Notes: generated from the sequence alone by a model not told the origin. A stretch of 10,537 nt of DNA from Syntrophomonadaceae bacterium (GCA_012798055.1 JAAZOA010000333.1:1-10537), one strand, 5' to 3'. Counted from the first letter of the stretch, positions 1 to 6,616 are shown. Made by a program: numbers and translations.

Positions 1-1
1 A

Positions 2-535
2 GTCGTAACTGAAGTCATTGATGAACGCAGCCTGGAGATGGCTTTGGACTACGTGGATATGATGCAAATCGGTGCCAGAAACATGCAAAATTTCCGTTTG
101 CTCAAAGCAGTGGGCAAGAGCGGCAAGCCGGTGCTGCTTAAACGCGGCATGTCAGCCACCATCGAAGAGTGGCTTATGGCAGCAGAATATATCATGTCCG
201 AAGGAAACGGCAGAATTGTGCTGTGTGAAAGGGGCATCAGAACCTTTGAGACGGCTACCCGCAACACCCTCGATCTCTGTGCGGTTCCCTTGGTCAAACG
301 TTTCAGTCACCTGCCGGTGATAGTTGATCCCAGCCATGCCACAGGGGACCGGGGTCTGGTTATGCCGATGTCATTGGCAGCCATTGCAGCTGGAGCCGAT
401 GGCCTGATCCTGGAGATGCACCCTGAACCAGCCAAAGCGCTTTCAGACGGGCCTCAGTCACTTACTCCTGAAGGCTTGGAGCAGTTAATGGCCAGTCTTT
501 CTCCCCTACTGCTCGCCCTTGGACGGGCTGTTTAA
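2..535 (+). CDS. aroF: 3-deoxy-7-phosphoheptulonate (DAHP) synthase, C-terminal part (5' truncated by window edge)
   Basis: This enzyme condenses phosphoenolpyruvate with erythrose 4-phosphate to give DAHP, the first step of the shikimate pathway, in the cytoplasm. The reading frame is open from base 2, so the true start lies outside the window and 177 residues remain. Recognisable family motifs are GARNMQNF, LLKRGMSATIEEW, LCERGIRTFE, VDPSHATG and EMHPEPAKALSDGPQS. In the type I-beta family the His of DPSHATG, the Glu of the EMHP-like segment and the Asp of SDGPQS are metal ligands, and all three are present. The metal-binding Cys and any N-terminal regulatory domain would lie upstream. The TAA stop shares its last base with an ATG in the pheA frame (TAATG), so this gene and pheA are surely cotranscribed. 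The C-terminus appears complete. A KDO-8-phosphate synthase is an unlikely alternative given the motif match. Confidence 0.95.
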   Translation, partial: VVTEVIDERSLEMALDYVDMMQIGARNMQNFRLLKAVGKSGKPVLLKRGMSATIEEWLMAAEYIMSEGNGRIVLCERGIRTFETATRNTLDLCAVPLVKRFSHLPVIVDPSHATGDRGLVMPMSLAAIAAGADGLILEMHPEPAKALSDGPQSLTPEGLEQLMASLSPLLLALGRAV

Positions 536-551
536 TGATCGACGCGATCAG

Positions 552-558
552 AAAGGAG
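552..558 (+). promoter_or_regulatory. Shine-Dalgarno site that fixes the pheA start
   Basis: AAAGGAG lies 6 nt before the ATG at 565. An upstream in-frame ATG at 535 overlaps the aroF stop codon but has no SD-like sequence near it. It would add only a ten-residue tail (MIDAIRKEPP) before the conserved prephenate dehydratase N-terminus. Confidence 0.75.
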
Positions 559-564
559 CCACCG

Positions 565-1407
565 ATGCACAAAAAGTTGGCATATTTGGGTCCTCGCGGG
601 ACTTTCTGCGAACAGGCTGCTCGTCAGTGGACACTGCAGGATGAATGGGACCTCCTTCCCTGCTCGTCCATAGATAGAGTCATGGCTGCGGTGGCAGCTG
701 GATCGGTAGCTTGCGGCATAGTGCCGATAGAAAATTCGTGCGAAGGATCAGTCAACCAAACCCTTGATCTATTGGCCTACGCATATGAACTGCAGATCGT
801 AGGCGAGATCATACTGACCGTACAGCATAACCTTTTGGCCCGTCCGGGATTAAAACTGCCGCAAATCCAGCGGATCATATCTCATCCCCAGGCCCTGGCC
901 CAGTGCCGGAAATACTTGGCCGCCAAATTCCCTGCTTTAGAATATGTGGATGTGTCCAGTACGGCAGAAGCCGCTATGAGGGTAGCCGCTTCTCAAGAAT
1001 CCTGGGCAGCCATCGGAACTTCTGCAGCCGCGGACGAGTATGGCCTGGAGATCCTCGAAGCAGGTATTCAGGATGGCAGCCACAATGAGACCCGCTTCGT
1101 TATTTTAAGCCTGGAAACGGTTCCCAAAACGGGTAAGGATAAAACTTCGCTGCTGTTGTACCTGATAGATCGGCCTGGCACCCTCTTCAAGGCACTGGAG
1201 CAATTCTACCTGCAAAATATCAATCTCAGCAAAATAGAGTCCCGGCCTGCCAGGACTATGATCGGTGATTACCTCTTCTTTGTGGATATTGAAGGACACC
1301 GTGATGATGCTCATGTGCAGGCTGCCCTGAAAGGATTGGAACCGATCACCCGCGCAATTAAGATTCTTGGCTCATACCCCCGTGCCAAAACGGATCTGCC
1401 ACAGTGA
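565..1407 (+). CDS. pheA: prephenate dehydratase with C-terminal ACT domain
   Basis: The enzyme decarboxylates and dehydrates prephenate to phenylpyruvate, the committed step of phenylalanine synthesis, in the cytoplasm. With the start at 565 it has 280 residues, the usual length of monofunctional enzymes. The catalytic domain begins with the family signature LGPRGTFCEQA (residues 8-18). It continues through VPIENSCEGSVNQTLDLL (53-70) and ends with the catalytic Thr-Arg-Phe motif in NETRFVIL (TRF at 176-178). An ACT domain follows from about residue 193, with RPGTLFKAL (203-211) and the ESRP phenylalanine-binding motif (225-228), so feedback inhibition by phenylalanine is expected. No chorismate mutase domain is fused to it. 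It directly follows aroF and is probably translationally coupled to it. No clear intrinsic terminator is visible after the TGA stop. Confidence 0.96.
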   Translation: MHKKLAYLGPRGTFCEQAARQWTLQDEWDLLPCSSIDRVMAAVAAGSVACGIVPIENSCEGSVNQTLDLLAYAYELQIVGEIILTVQHNLLARPGLKLPQIQRIISHPQALAQCRKYLAAKFPALEYVDVSSTAEAAMRVAASQESWAAIGTSAAADEYGLEILEAGIQDGSHNETRFVILSLETVPKTGKDKTSLLLYLIDRPGTLFKALEQFYLQNINLSKIESRPARTMIGDYLFFVDIEGHRDDAHVQAALKGLEPITRAIKILGSYPRAKTDLPQ

Positions 1408-1437
1408 ACCTGGTCAACGGACCTTTCACCGCTCAGG

Positions 1438-1466
1438 TTGTCTTGGTCATGCTCAACCTATATAAT
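1438..1466 (+). promoter_or_regulatory. sigma-A-type promoter for the tautomerase / FAD oxidoreductase pair
   Basis: A perfect -10 box, TATAAT (1461-1466), lies 17 bp downstream of TTGTCT (1438-1443), a 4/6 match to TTGACA. Transcription would start near 1473, about 26 nt before the tautomerase ATG. A 6-bp inverted repeat, AGGTTG (1435-1440) and CAACCT (1454-1459), spans the -35 box and spacer and could bind a regulator, but it is short. The position shows that these two genes need not depend on the aroF-pheA transcript. Confidence 0.7.
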
Positions 1467-1498
1467 TGGTCTAACCTATTCTCAAAGGAGGAGATCAT

Positions 1499-1684
1499 AT
1501 GCCGATCATAAATGTGAAAATGATAGCCGGGCGCTCCCTGGAACAAAAACGGGAACTGGCCGAAGTTCTGACCAGAGAGGTAGTACGCATTCTGAATGTT
1601 AAGCCCGAGGTAGTCGAATTGATTATCGATGAATATCCCCGCGAGAATTGGTCAAGCGCTGGTCAGCTATACTCAGACAAATGA
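1499..1684 (+). CDS. 4-oxalocrotonate tautomerase-like small protein
   Basis: This 61-residue protein belongs to the tautomerase superfamily, small enzymes that use an amino-terminal proline as catalytic base for keto-enol tautomerisation and usually assemble as hexamers. The chain starts Met-Pro, so Pro1 is exposed once Met is removed. Counting from that proline, Arg11 is present in AGRSLEQK, as in 4-oxalocrotonate tautomerase, and the C-terminal part resembles the family (YPRENWSSAGQLYSDK). Position 39, an arginine in the Pseudomonas enzyme, is glutamate here, and position 50 is Trp instead of Phe. The physiological substrate is therefore probably not 4-oxalocrotonate. The start is well supported: AAAGGAGGAG (1484-1493) lies just upstream of the ATG. 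It is the first gene of a two-gene unit with the FAD oxidoreductase that starts 42 nt after its stop. Confidence 0.88.
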   Translation: MPIINVKMIAGRSLEQKRELAEVLTREVVRILNVKPEVVELIIDEYPRENWSSAGQLYSDK

Positions 1685-1707
1685 TTGCCAATTCAGTACG
1701 ACCAGTC

Positions 1708-1716
1708 AAGAGGAGG
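1708..1716 (+). promoter_or_regulatory. Shine-Dalgarno site that selects the TTG start at 1727
   Basis: AAGAGGAGG ends 10 nt before TTG 1727, just ahead of the FAD-binding fold. The alternative TTG at 1685, immediately after the tautomerase stop, would add 14 residues of non-homologous leader and lacks its own SD sequence. Confidence 0.65.
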
Positions 1717-1726
1717 CCCGGCCAAT

Positions 1727-2821
1727 TTGCTGGAAAAGGTTGATATCGCTATAATCGGAGCGGGAGTTGTGGGCCTGGCTATCGCTTATGAACTCTCTCG
1801 CCACCGCGGAAAAACTATTGCCGTTGTAGAACAGAATGTATCTTTCGGCATGGAGACCTCCAGTCGCAACAGTCAGGTGATCCATTCCGGAATTTACTAT
1901 CCAGGGCACTTTTTAAAGACCATACTATGTTTATCAGGCCGAGAAAAGCTGTACAGTTTCTGCCATAAATACCGGGTGGATCACAGAAGACTGGGTAAGC
2001 TGGTGATTGCCAACGCTGGGGACGACCTGGACCATCTGCGCCGGTTATATGAGCAGGCTAAGGCCAATGGAGTAGAGGTCCTCCCCCTGACTAACCGGGA
2101 GATAAACCAGATCGAACCGGCCATGCGGGTCGAGGAAGCTTTTTTTGTACCTCAAGCAGGAATCGTCAATAGTCATGAATTCATGAAGCGGTTGTATCTC
2201 CTGGCGAAGGACCAGGGGGTAATCTTCGCCTTCTGTTCCCAATTAATGGATGTTGAATTCAACGGCAGCGAATATACTATAATCACCAATCGCGACAGAT
2301 TCGAGTCCGAATGGCTGATAAACAGCGCCGGACTTCACAGTGACTTCATTCCCGCTCGCCTGGGTCTTGATATCGATGGTCTCTCTTACCGTATCTATCC
2401 CTGCAAGGGCGAATATTATAGCCTGCGAAGATCATTTGGTATAAGTCACCTGGTCTACCCTCTGCCAGCAGCTTCCGGCTTATTGGGTATCCATATCACT
2501 CCTGACCTGGGGGGGCACATCCGTTTGGGACCTAATGCTTACGATGTGGATTCCTTGAATTATGAAATCGACACTACTTACCGCGAGCTTTTTTATCATT
2601 CGGTTCATCGTTTCCTGCCAGCATTGACTTTGGACGATATTGCCCCGGACTTCGCAGGCATAAGGCCCAGGCGCCAGCCGGCAGGCGGATCTTTGCAGGA
2701 TTTTGTGATCAAAGAAGAGGGTTCCCATGGACTCCCCCAACTTATCAACCTCATCGGCATCGAATCACCTGGATTGACTTCATCCTTGGCGATTGCCGAG
2801 TTTGTCAGCGCGATGCTTTGA
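1727..2821 (+). CDS. FAD-dependent oxidoreductase, L-2-hydroxyglutarate oxidase (LhgO/L2HGDH) family
   Basis: This is a 364-residue flavoenzyme of the DAO-type family (COG0579), whose characterised members oxidise L-2-hydroxyglutarate to 2-oxoglutarate. The N-terminal Rossmann motif GAGVVG (11-16) and the acidic residue ending strand 2 (AVVEQ, Glu35) bind the ADP part of FAD. SRNSQVIHSGIYYP (46-59) matches the conserved active-site segment around the catalytic-type His of LhgO and human L2HGDH. GKLVIA, QAGIVNSHEF, PCKGEYYSL, YPLP...GIHITPDLGGHIRLGPNA and GIRPRRQP are further family landmarks in the right order. No membrane segment is seen. It is the second gene after the tautomerase, so it may act on a related 2-oxo/2-hydroxy acid. 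The start is TTG 1727, chosen by the strong SD. The exact substrate is inferred; a related hydroxyacid or amino-acid oxidase remains possible. Confidence 0.88.
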   Translation: MLEKVDIAIIGAGVVGLAIAYELSRHRGKTIAVVEQNVSFGMETSSRNSQVIHSGIYYPGHFLKTILCLSGREKLYSFCHKYRVDHRRLGKLVIANAGDDLDHLRRLYEQAKANGVEVLPLTNREINQIEPAMRVEEAFFVPQAGIVNSHEFMKRLYLLAKDQGVIFAFCSQLMDVEFNGSEYTIITNRDRFESEWLINSAGLHSDFIPARLGLDIDGLSYRIYPCKGEYYSLRRSFGISHLVYPLPAASGLLGIHITPDLGGHIRLGPNAYDVDSLNYEIDTTYRELFYHSVHRFLPALTLDDIAPDFAGIRPRRQPAGGSLQDFVIKEEGSHGLPQLINLIGIESPGLTSSLAIAEFVSAML

Positions 2822-2939
2822 GCCCATCTTTTATCTCCGCCGCTGTGCAAAGTCCGCTTTTCGTTTCCCGTCACCGCTAGCCTTAAATATGGGCTTCTCA
2901 TCACGTCCTGAGGCCTGGTTGAAGGGGCTTACAAACTGC

Positions 2940-2968
2940 TTGACACGGGCAATTACAATCAATAAACT
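2940..2968 (+). promoter_or_regulatory. promoter of the hydrogenase gene
   Basis: A consensus TTGACA (2940-2945) is followed after 17 bp by TAAACT (2963-2968), a 4/6 match to the -10 consensus. The start of transcription would be near 2975, giving a leader of about 50 nt before the hydA ATG. The remaining upstream gap (2822-2939) shows no ORF or clear terminator for the preceding operon. It holds only a loose 7-bp inverted repeat, AGCCCAT (2821-2827) and ATGGGCT (2889-2895). Confidence 0.65.
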
Positions 2969-2973
2969 TATTG
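2960..2973. promoter_or_regulatory. palindrome over the hydA -10 box, candidate operator
   Basis: CAATAA and TTATTG form a perfect 6-bp inverted repeat with a 2-bp centre (AC), covering the proposed -10 hexamer and the likely start of transcription. A repressor bound here would block RNA polymerase. The half-site orientation (CAA outward, TTG at the far end) is opposite to the TTG...CAA arrangement of the redox regulator Rex, so I do not assign it to Rex. Confidence 0.4.
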
Positions 2974-3025
2974 CAGTATAGTATTAAGCTAAAGATTTCA
3001 CAAAAGATGGGAGAGGAGATATCGT

Positions 3026-4717
3026 ATGGTCAGTATCGAAGTCAATGGCATCAGCGCATCCGTACCGGAAAATTTTACCGTGATGCAAGCTGCTGCCGCA
3101 GTTGGGTTTGAGATTCCCTCATTGTGCAGCCATCCCGACCTGAAAGTTAAAGATAACTGTAAGGTATGCGTGGTCGACATAAACGGTGAATTGAAAACCG
3201 CCTGTGCCGAAGTGGTTGCCCCCGGAATGGTTGTTAAAACCTTCAGCCCCAGAATCGTTGAGGCAAAAAGAGCCAATCTGAAAAAGATCCTGTCCGTTCA
3301 TCCCCAAGATTGTTTGAATTGCGCCCGGAACCTCAATTGTGAACTGCAAGCCCTAGCCGATCAACTACTGATCCGTTCCTTCGACAACAAGCCCCTCCAC
3401 CTGCCCAAAGATCATTCCACCCCTTCCCTGGTTCGCGATATGTCCAAATGCACCCTGTGCGGCCGTTGTGTGGAAGTATGCAACGACATTCAAACTGTTG
3501 GTGCCCTGGAATGGAAAGACGGCATTGTCCAGACCACCGGTGGCGTGCCCCTGATCGAGACCAAATGCGTGGTCTGCGGTCAGTGTGCCCTGGCCTGCCC
3601 GGTAGGGGCCATCGTCGAAAACGAGGAGATGGATAAATTCCTGGCAGCGGTAGAGGATCCCGAAAAGATCGTTATCACCCAGATCGCTCCAGCCGTGCGG
3701 GTTGCGGTAGCAGAAGCGGTAGGAATGGACACCGGTTCGCTAGACATGCTGAAATTCGTAGCTGGCCTGAAGCAGTTGGGCTTTGACTATGTTTTCCATA
3801 CCAACTTCACCGCCGACCTTACCATAATCGAAGAAGGCAATGAATTGCTGAAGCGTCTGACCACCGGCGGGACCCTGCCGATGATCACCTCCTGCAGCCC
3901 CGGCTGGATCAATTTCATCGAGACCTTCTACCCCGAAAAATTAGATCATCTCTCCACCTGCAAATCTCCCCAGCAGATGTTCGGTGCCCTGGCCAAGACT
4001 TACTGGGCTGAAAAAATTGGGGTTGACCCCTCCAAAATCTATTCCGTGTCCATCATGCCTTGCACCGCCAAGAAGTTTGAAGCTGCCCGGCCGGAGATGA
4101 ATTCCAGCGGATATCGCGATGTGGATCTGGTTCTGACTGTCCGCGAATTAGGCAAGCTCTTCAAGATGGAAAACCTGGACTTTGATAAACTGCCCCCAGG
4201 CCAATTTGATTCCCTGTTGGGAGCCTATACCGGCGCAGCCGTCATATTCGGAGCTTCCGGAGGAGTTATGGAAGCAGCCCTGAGAACTGTATATGAAGTG
4301 GTCACCAAAGAAACCCTGGAAGACGTCAATTTCAAGATGGTGCGCGGCTTTGAGGGCATGAAGGAAGCCGAAATTGACCTGGCCGGCACCAAGGTCAAGG
4401 TAGCGGTTGCCAATTCCCTGGGCAATGCCAGGAAGATTATGGACGATATCAGGGCTGGTACATCCCCCTACCATTTTATCGAAGTGATGTGCTGCCCGGG
4501 CGGCTGTATAGGCGGCGGCGGTCAGCCCATTCCTTCCACCATTGAGAAGCGGAGAGAGAGAATCGAAGCTATTTATGCTGAGGATGCTGGCCTCCCGATT
4601 CGTAAATCCCACGAGAACGACGAAGTCAACCTCCTCTACAAGGATTTCCTGCATGAACCCCTTGGGCACAAATCCCATGAATTGCTGCACACTCATTACC
4701 ATCCGCAGAAGCAGTAA
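3026..4717 (+). CDS. hydA: [FeFe]-hydrogenase catalytic subunit, NAD-linked (HydA/HndD-like) modular type
   Basis: This 563-residue cytoplasmic enzyme reversibly reduces protons to H2. Its modules run in order. A plant-type [2Fe-2S] domain has Cys34, Cys45, Cys48 and Cys60. A His-ligated [4Fe-4S] site follows, HxxxCxxCxxxxxC (His92, Cys96, Cys99, Cys105). A two-cluster ferredoxin domain has CTLCGRCVEVC (142-152) and CVVCGQCALAC (181-191). The H-cluster domain carries L1 TSCSPGW (288-294), L2 MPCTAKKFE (344-352) and L3 EVMCCPGGCIGGGGQP (486-501). L2 and L3 match the MPCxxKxxE and ExMxCxxGCxxGGGxP consensus; L1 has Ser where the prototype TSCCPxW has a second Cys. The C-terminus ends in HELLHTHYHP, as in full-length HydA proteins. 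GAGAGGAG precedes the ATG. No hydB or hydC lies beside it, and it has its own promoter and terminator, so any electron partner is encoded elsewhere. No twin-arginine signal is present. Confidence 0.96.
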   Translation: MVSIEVNGISASVPENFTVMQAAAAVGFEIPSLCSHPDLKVKDNCKVCVVDINGELKTACAEVVAPGMVVKTFSPRIVEAKRANLKKILSVHPQDCLNCARNLNCELQALADQLLIRSFDNKPLHLPKDHSTPSLVRDMSKCTLCGRCVEVCNDIQTVGALEWKDGIVQTTGGVPLIETKCVVCGQCALACPVGAIVENEEMDKFLAAVEDPEKIVITQIAPAVRVAVAEAVGMDTGSLDMLKFVAGLKQLGFDYVFHTNFTADLTIIEEGNELLKRLTTGGTLPMITSCSPGWINFIETFYPEKLDHLSTCKSPQQMFGALAKTYWAEKIGVDPSKIYSVSIMPCTAKKFEAARPEMNSSGYRDVDLVLTVRELGKLFKMENLDFDKLPPGQFDSLLGAYTGAAVIFGASGGVMEAALRTVYEVVTKETLEDVNFKMVRGFEGMKEAEIDLAGTKVKVAVANSLGNARKIMDDIRAGTSPYHFIEVMCCPGGCIGGGGQPIPSTIEKRRERIEAIYAEDAGLPIRKSHENDEVNLLYKDFLHEPLGHKSHELLHTHYHPQKQ

Positions 4718-4749
4718 TCAATAAGCTGGTTTCTCAATAGGGTTATATG

Positions 4750-4779
4750 ACACCAGGAGTGGAAAACTCCTGGTGTTTT
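4750..4779 (+). terminator. intrinsic terminator after hydA
   Basis: ACACCAGGAGT (4750-4760) and ACTCCTGGTGT (4766-4776) form a perfect 11-bp stem with loop GGAAA. The transcript then continues with a short U run. It lies about 30 nt past the hydA stop and closes hydA as a monocistronic unit. Confidence 0.93.
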
Positions 4780-4790
4780 GTATTCTGGAG

Positions 4791-4888
4791 CTGAACCGGT
4801 CATAACTGACGGGATACTCCCGGGTGCTAAAATATGGTAAAATCATAACAGGGGGGTTTTCAGACTCATAGGAGCAGTACCGGTTCAG
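4791..4888. repeat. 10-bp inverted repeat flanking a candidate promoter
   Basis: CTGAACCGGT (4791-4800) and ACCGGTTCAG (4879-4888) are perfect reverse complements separated by 78 bp. The pair brackets the candidate extended -10 of the next gene, and the right arm lies in its predicted leader, 24 nt before the ATG. The function is unknown. It could be a pair of regulator half-sites, a remnant of a mobile element, or chance. Confidence 0.5.
4835..4843 (+). promoter_or_regulatory. candidate extended -10 promoter for the 201-residue gene
   Basis: TGGTAAAAT fits the TGn-TATAAT pattern with one mismatch in the hexamer. No good -35 box is visible at 16-18 bp upstream. The strong hydA terminator just before it implies that the next gene needs its own promoter, which supports the call. 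Confidence 0.4.
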
Positions 4889-4912
4889 GCATGTCTTTCC
4901 GGAGGTGTTACG

Positions 4913-5518
4913 ATGAATAAATTGCAGGGCTTTTATGAAATGGAGCGTATGGGCATCCCCGTTGTTCCATGGAAACCTTTTACCGGCGACGAGTCTCTGG
5001 ATCCCGACCTATTATGGAGTGTGAGAGTTGCGGTTCAGAGCGGTTATGATTTCAACCTCCCCAGGGCGATAGGGGTCACAGCCGACGAAGCAGTGGCTTA
5101 CGGCAGGAAATTCCTGGCCAAGTTGTCGCCACAGGACCTGGTGGTATACTATCCATATTTTATTGCGCTGAAAAGTGGGATCCTGGAGATCCAAGCCGAC
5201 CAGACGATTATCGAAGCGGTGAACCAGGACCTTTGGAATCTCACTACACTGGGTAGAAAAGATGTCACCTTGGTCATAAACTGTCAGAATGGAGCCGTAA
5301 CCAGGTACGGCCAAGCCGATTTTCTAACTGAAGCTGAAGTTGATGAGCTATTATTCTATGCCCAGAAAATAAGGAGGTCTCACCGCCAATATATTTACGC
5401 CCAGAATTCGCTGATCCTGGAGTGGCATTATGCCCTCCACACCAATGCCCACGGCGACCGCATCGGCGAAAAATACCTGGTCTTTACCGAATGTAAGTCC
5501 ATAGGTGATTTAGAATGA
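4913..5518 (+). CDS. uncharacterised 201-residue soluble protein
   Basis: I do not recognise this protein. It is a real gene by its SD site (GGAGG 4901-4905, 7 nt before the ATG), its codon use like its neighbours, and its balanced globular composition. It has no signal peptide, membrane segment or metal-binding Cys cluster; its only two cysteines are isolated (INCQNG and TECKS). The N-terminal 60 residues contain strongly patterned stretches (GIPVVPWKPF, DPDLLWSVRVA, NLPRAIGVTADEA). A middle region, YYPYFIALKSGILEI followed by EAVNQDLWNLTT, looks like a conserved core with many aromatic residues. These patterns suggest an enzyme or ligand-binding fold, but no family can be named from sight. 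It is isolated from hydA by a terminator and converges tail to tail with the antiporter gene, with only 14 nt between the stops. Confidence 0.85.
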   Translation: MNKLQGFYEMERMGIPVVPWKPFTGDESLDPDLLWSVRVAVQSGYDFNLPRAIGVTADEAVAYGRKFLAKLSPQDLVVYYPYFIALKSGILEIQADQTIIEAVNQDLWNLTTLGRKDVTLVINCQNGAVTRYGQADFLTEAEVDELLFYAQKIRRSHRQYIYAQNSLILEWHYALHTNAHGDRIGEKYLVFTECKSIGDLE

Positions 5519-5532
5519 TTTCGCCGGCCCGC

Positions 5533-6558
5533 TTAGAGATAGAAGAAGGCGATGGCCATTATAAAATATGCCGCCACCAAAAGTGAACCTTCCATCCAGT
5601 TCGATTCCCCGTCAAGGCTTATGAACTGGGCGATGAGCACTGCCAGGGCAACCACCGCTATCTCATAATAGTTGAACATCATGGTCAAGGGATTGCCGAA
5701 GAGGAAACTCAGGAAGACGAGAATCGGGGTAATCAGCATGGCTATCTGGGTGCTTGAACCTATGGCTATTTCGAAGGAAAGGTCCATCTTGTTCTTCAAG
5801 GCTACAGTGACAGCTGTAAAGTGTTCGGCTGCATTACCGATAATCGGGATGATGATTATACCTATAAAGAACTCAGACCAGCCCAAAGCCTCGGTAACGT
5901 GCTCGATCCCGCTTACCAGGAATTCGCTCTCCAGGGCAATCAGCGCGGTGCTAAATCCCAAGACAATCATGGCCTGGGTGCGGGTCCAACGGGTTTCCTG
6001 TACTTCACATATTTCTTTACTACCCCGCCTCATAGAAAAGAGCAGACCCGTAAAGTAAAGTATCAACATTATCGATGCCACTGCCAGGCTGAATCCCTCT
6101 AAAGCGTGATGTTGCTGTTCTCCCTGAAAAAATACCGCCGGAATGATGATAGCGATAATAGCCAGGAACATCAAGCTGGTCTGGTTGCTGATATGAACCC
6201 GGTCAAAGCGTTGCTCCCCGTTTTTGATACCGCCCACCAGGATAGACAAGCCCAGTACGAGCAGTATATTCCCCAGTATACTGCCCGCTATGGAAGCCTT
6301 GACTATATCCGAGAGCCCAGCCCGCAAGGCGAAGACAGTGATCAACAATTCCGTGGCATTGCCAAAACTGGCATTAAGGAATCCTCCCGCCTTCTCGCCC
6401 ACATAACAAGCCAGGGTTTCAGTAGCTTCACCCATCAGACCAGCTAAAGGGATGATGGAAACGCAAGCCGCAAAAAATAATCCCAAGTCATAGCCGCTGA
6501 AGCGAAAATATAGGCTGACCGGGATCGCTACCAACAGGTAGTTCAAATATTTACCCAT
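5533..6558 (-). CDS. cax: calcium/proton antiporter (CaCA superfamily, CAX family)
   Basis: This integral membrane exchanger exports Ca2+ (possibly other divalent cations) from the cytoplasm in exchange for protons. With ATG at 6558 it has 341 residues and about eleven hydrophobic segments. The two inverted family repeats are clear: c-1, GNATELLITVFALRAG (66-81) with Glu70, and c-2, GNAAEHFTAVTVALKN (241-256) with Glu245. These glutamates are the cation-binding pair in known CAX structures. A TTG at 6564, two codons upstream, is an alternative start: the SD (GAGGAG) lies 10 nt before the ATG but only 4 nt before the TTG. It is the last gene of a probable three-gene minus-strand operon and starts 58 nt after the small membrane protein. 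The nearly abutting convergent gene leaves no room for a terminator between them. Confidence 0.94.
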   Translation of the reverse strand: MGKYLNYLLVAIPVSLYFRFSGYDLGLFFAACVSIIPLAGLMGEATETLACYVGEKAGGFLNASFGNATELLITVFALRAGLSDIVKASIAGSILGNILLVLGLSILVGGIKNGEQRFDRVHISNQTSLMFLAIIAIIIPAVFFQGEQQHHALEGFSLAVASIMLILYFTGLLFSMRRGSKEICEVQETRWTRTQAMIVLGFSTALIALESEFLVSGIEHVTEALGWSEFFIGIIIIPIIGNAAEHFTAVTVALKNKMDLSFEIAIGSSTQIAMLITPILVFLSFLFGNPLTMMFNYYEIAVVALAVLIAQFISLDGESNWMEGSLLVAAYFIMAIAFFYL

Positions 6559-6616
6559 GCACAAATTACTCCTCTATCAATGTTCGCGATCCTCTGGATT
6601 TATAGCGAGCTGCCTT

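Noticed and set aside
535..567. ATG at 535 as the pheA start, overlapping the aroF stop.
   Set aside because: It has no SD and adds a non-homologous tail; ATG 565 has AAAGGAG at ideal spacing. Coupled reinitiation at 535 cannot be fully excluded.
4148..4702. A 184-codon open frame antisense to hydA.
   Set aside because: It lies wholly within a strongly conserved hydrogenase coding region, has no SD, and its translation shows no family features. It is a shadow of hydA codon use.
4880..4902. CCGG-CCGG pairing in the leader of the 201-residue gene as a riboswitch.
   Set aside because: Only 4 bp can pair and no known riboswitch core is seen in the leader.
5672..6447. Plus-strand open frames opposite the antiporter gene (5672-6058, 5821-6102, 6106-6447).
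   Set aside because: They mirror a clear transporter gene, have no SD sites, and encode low-quality sequence.
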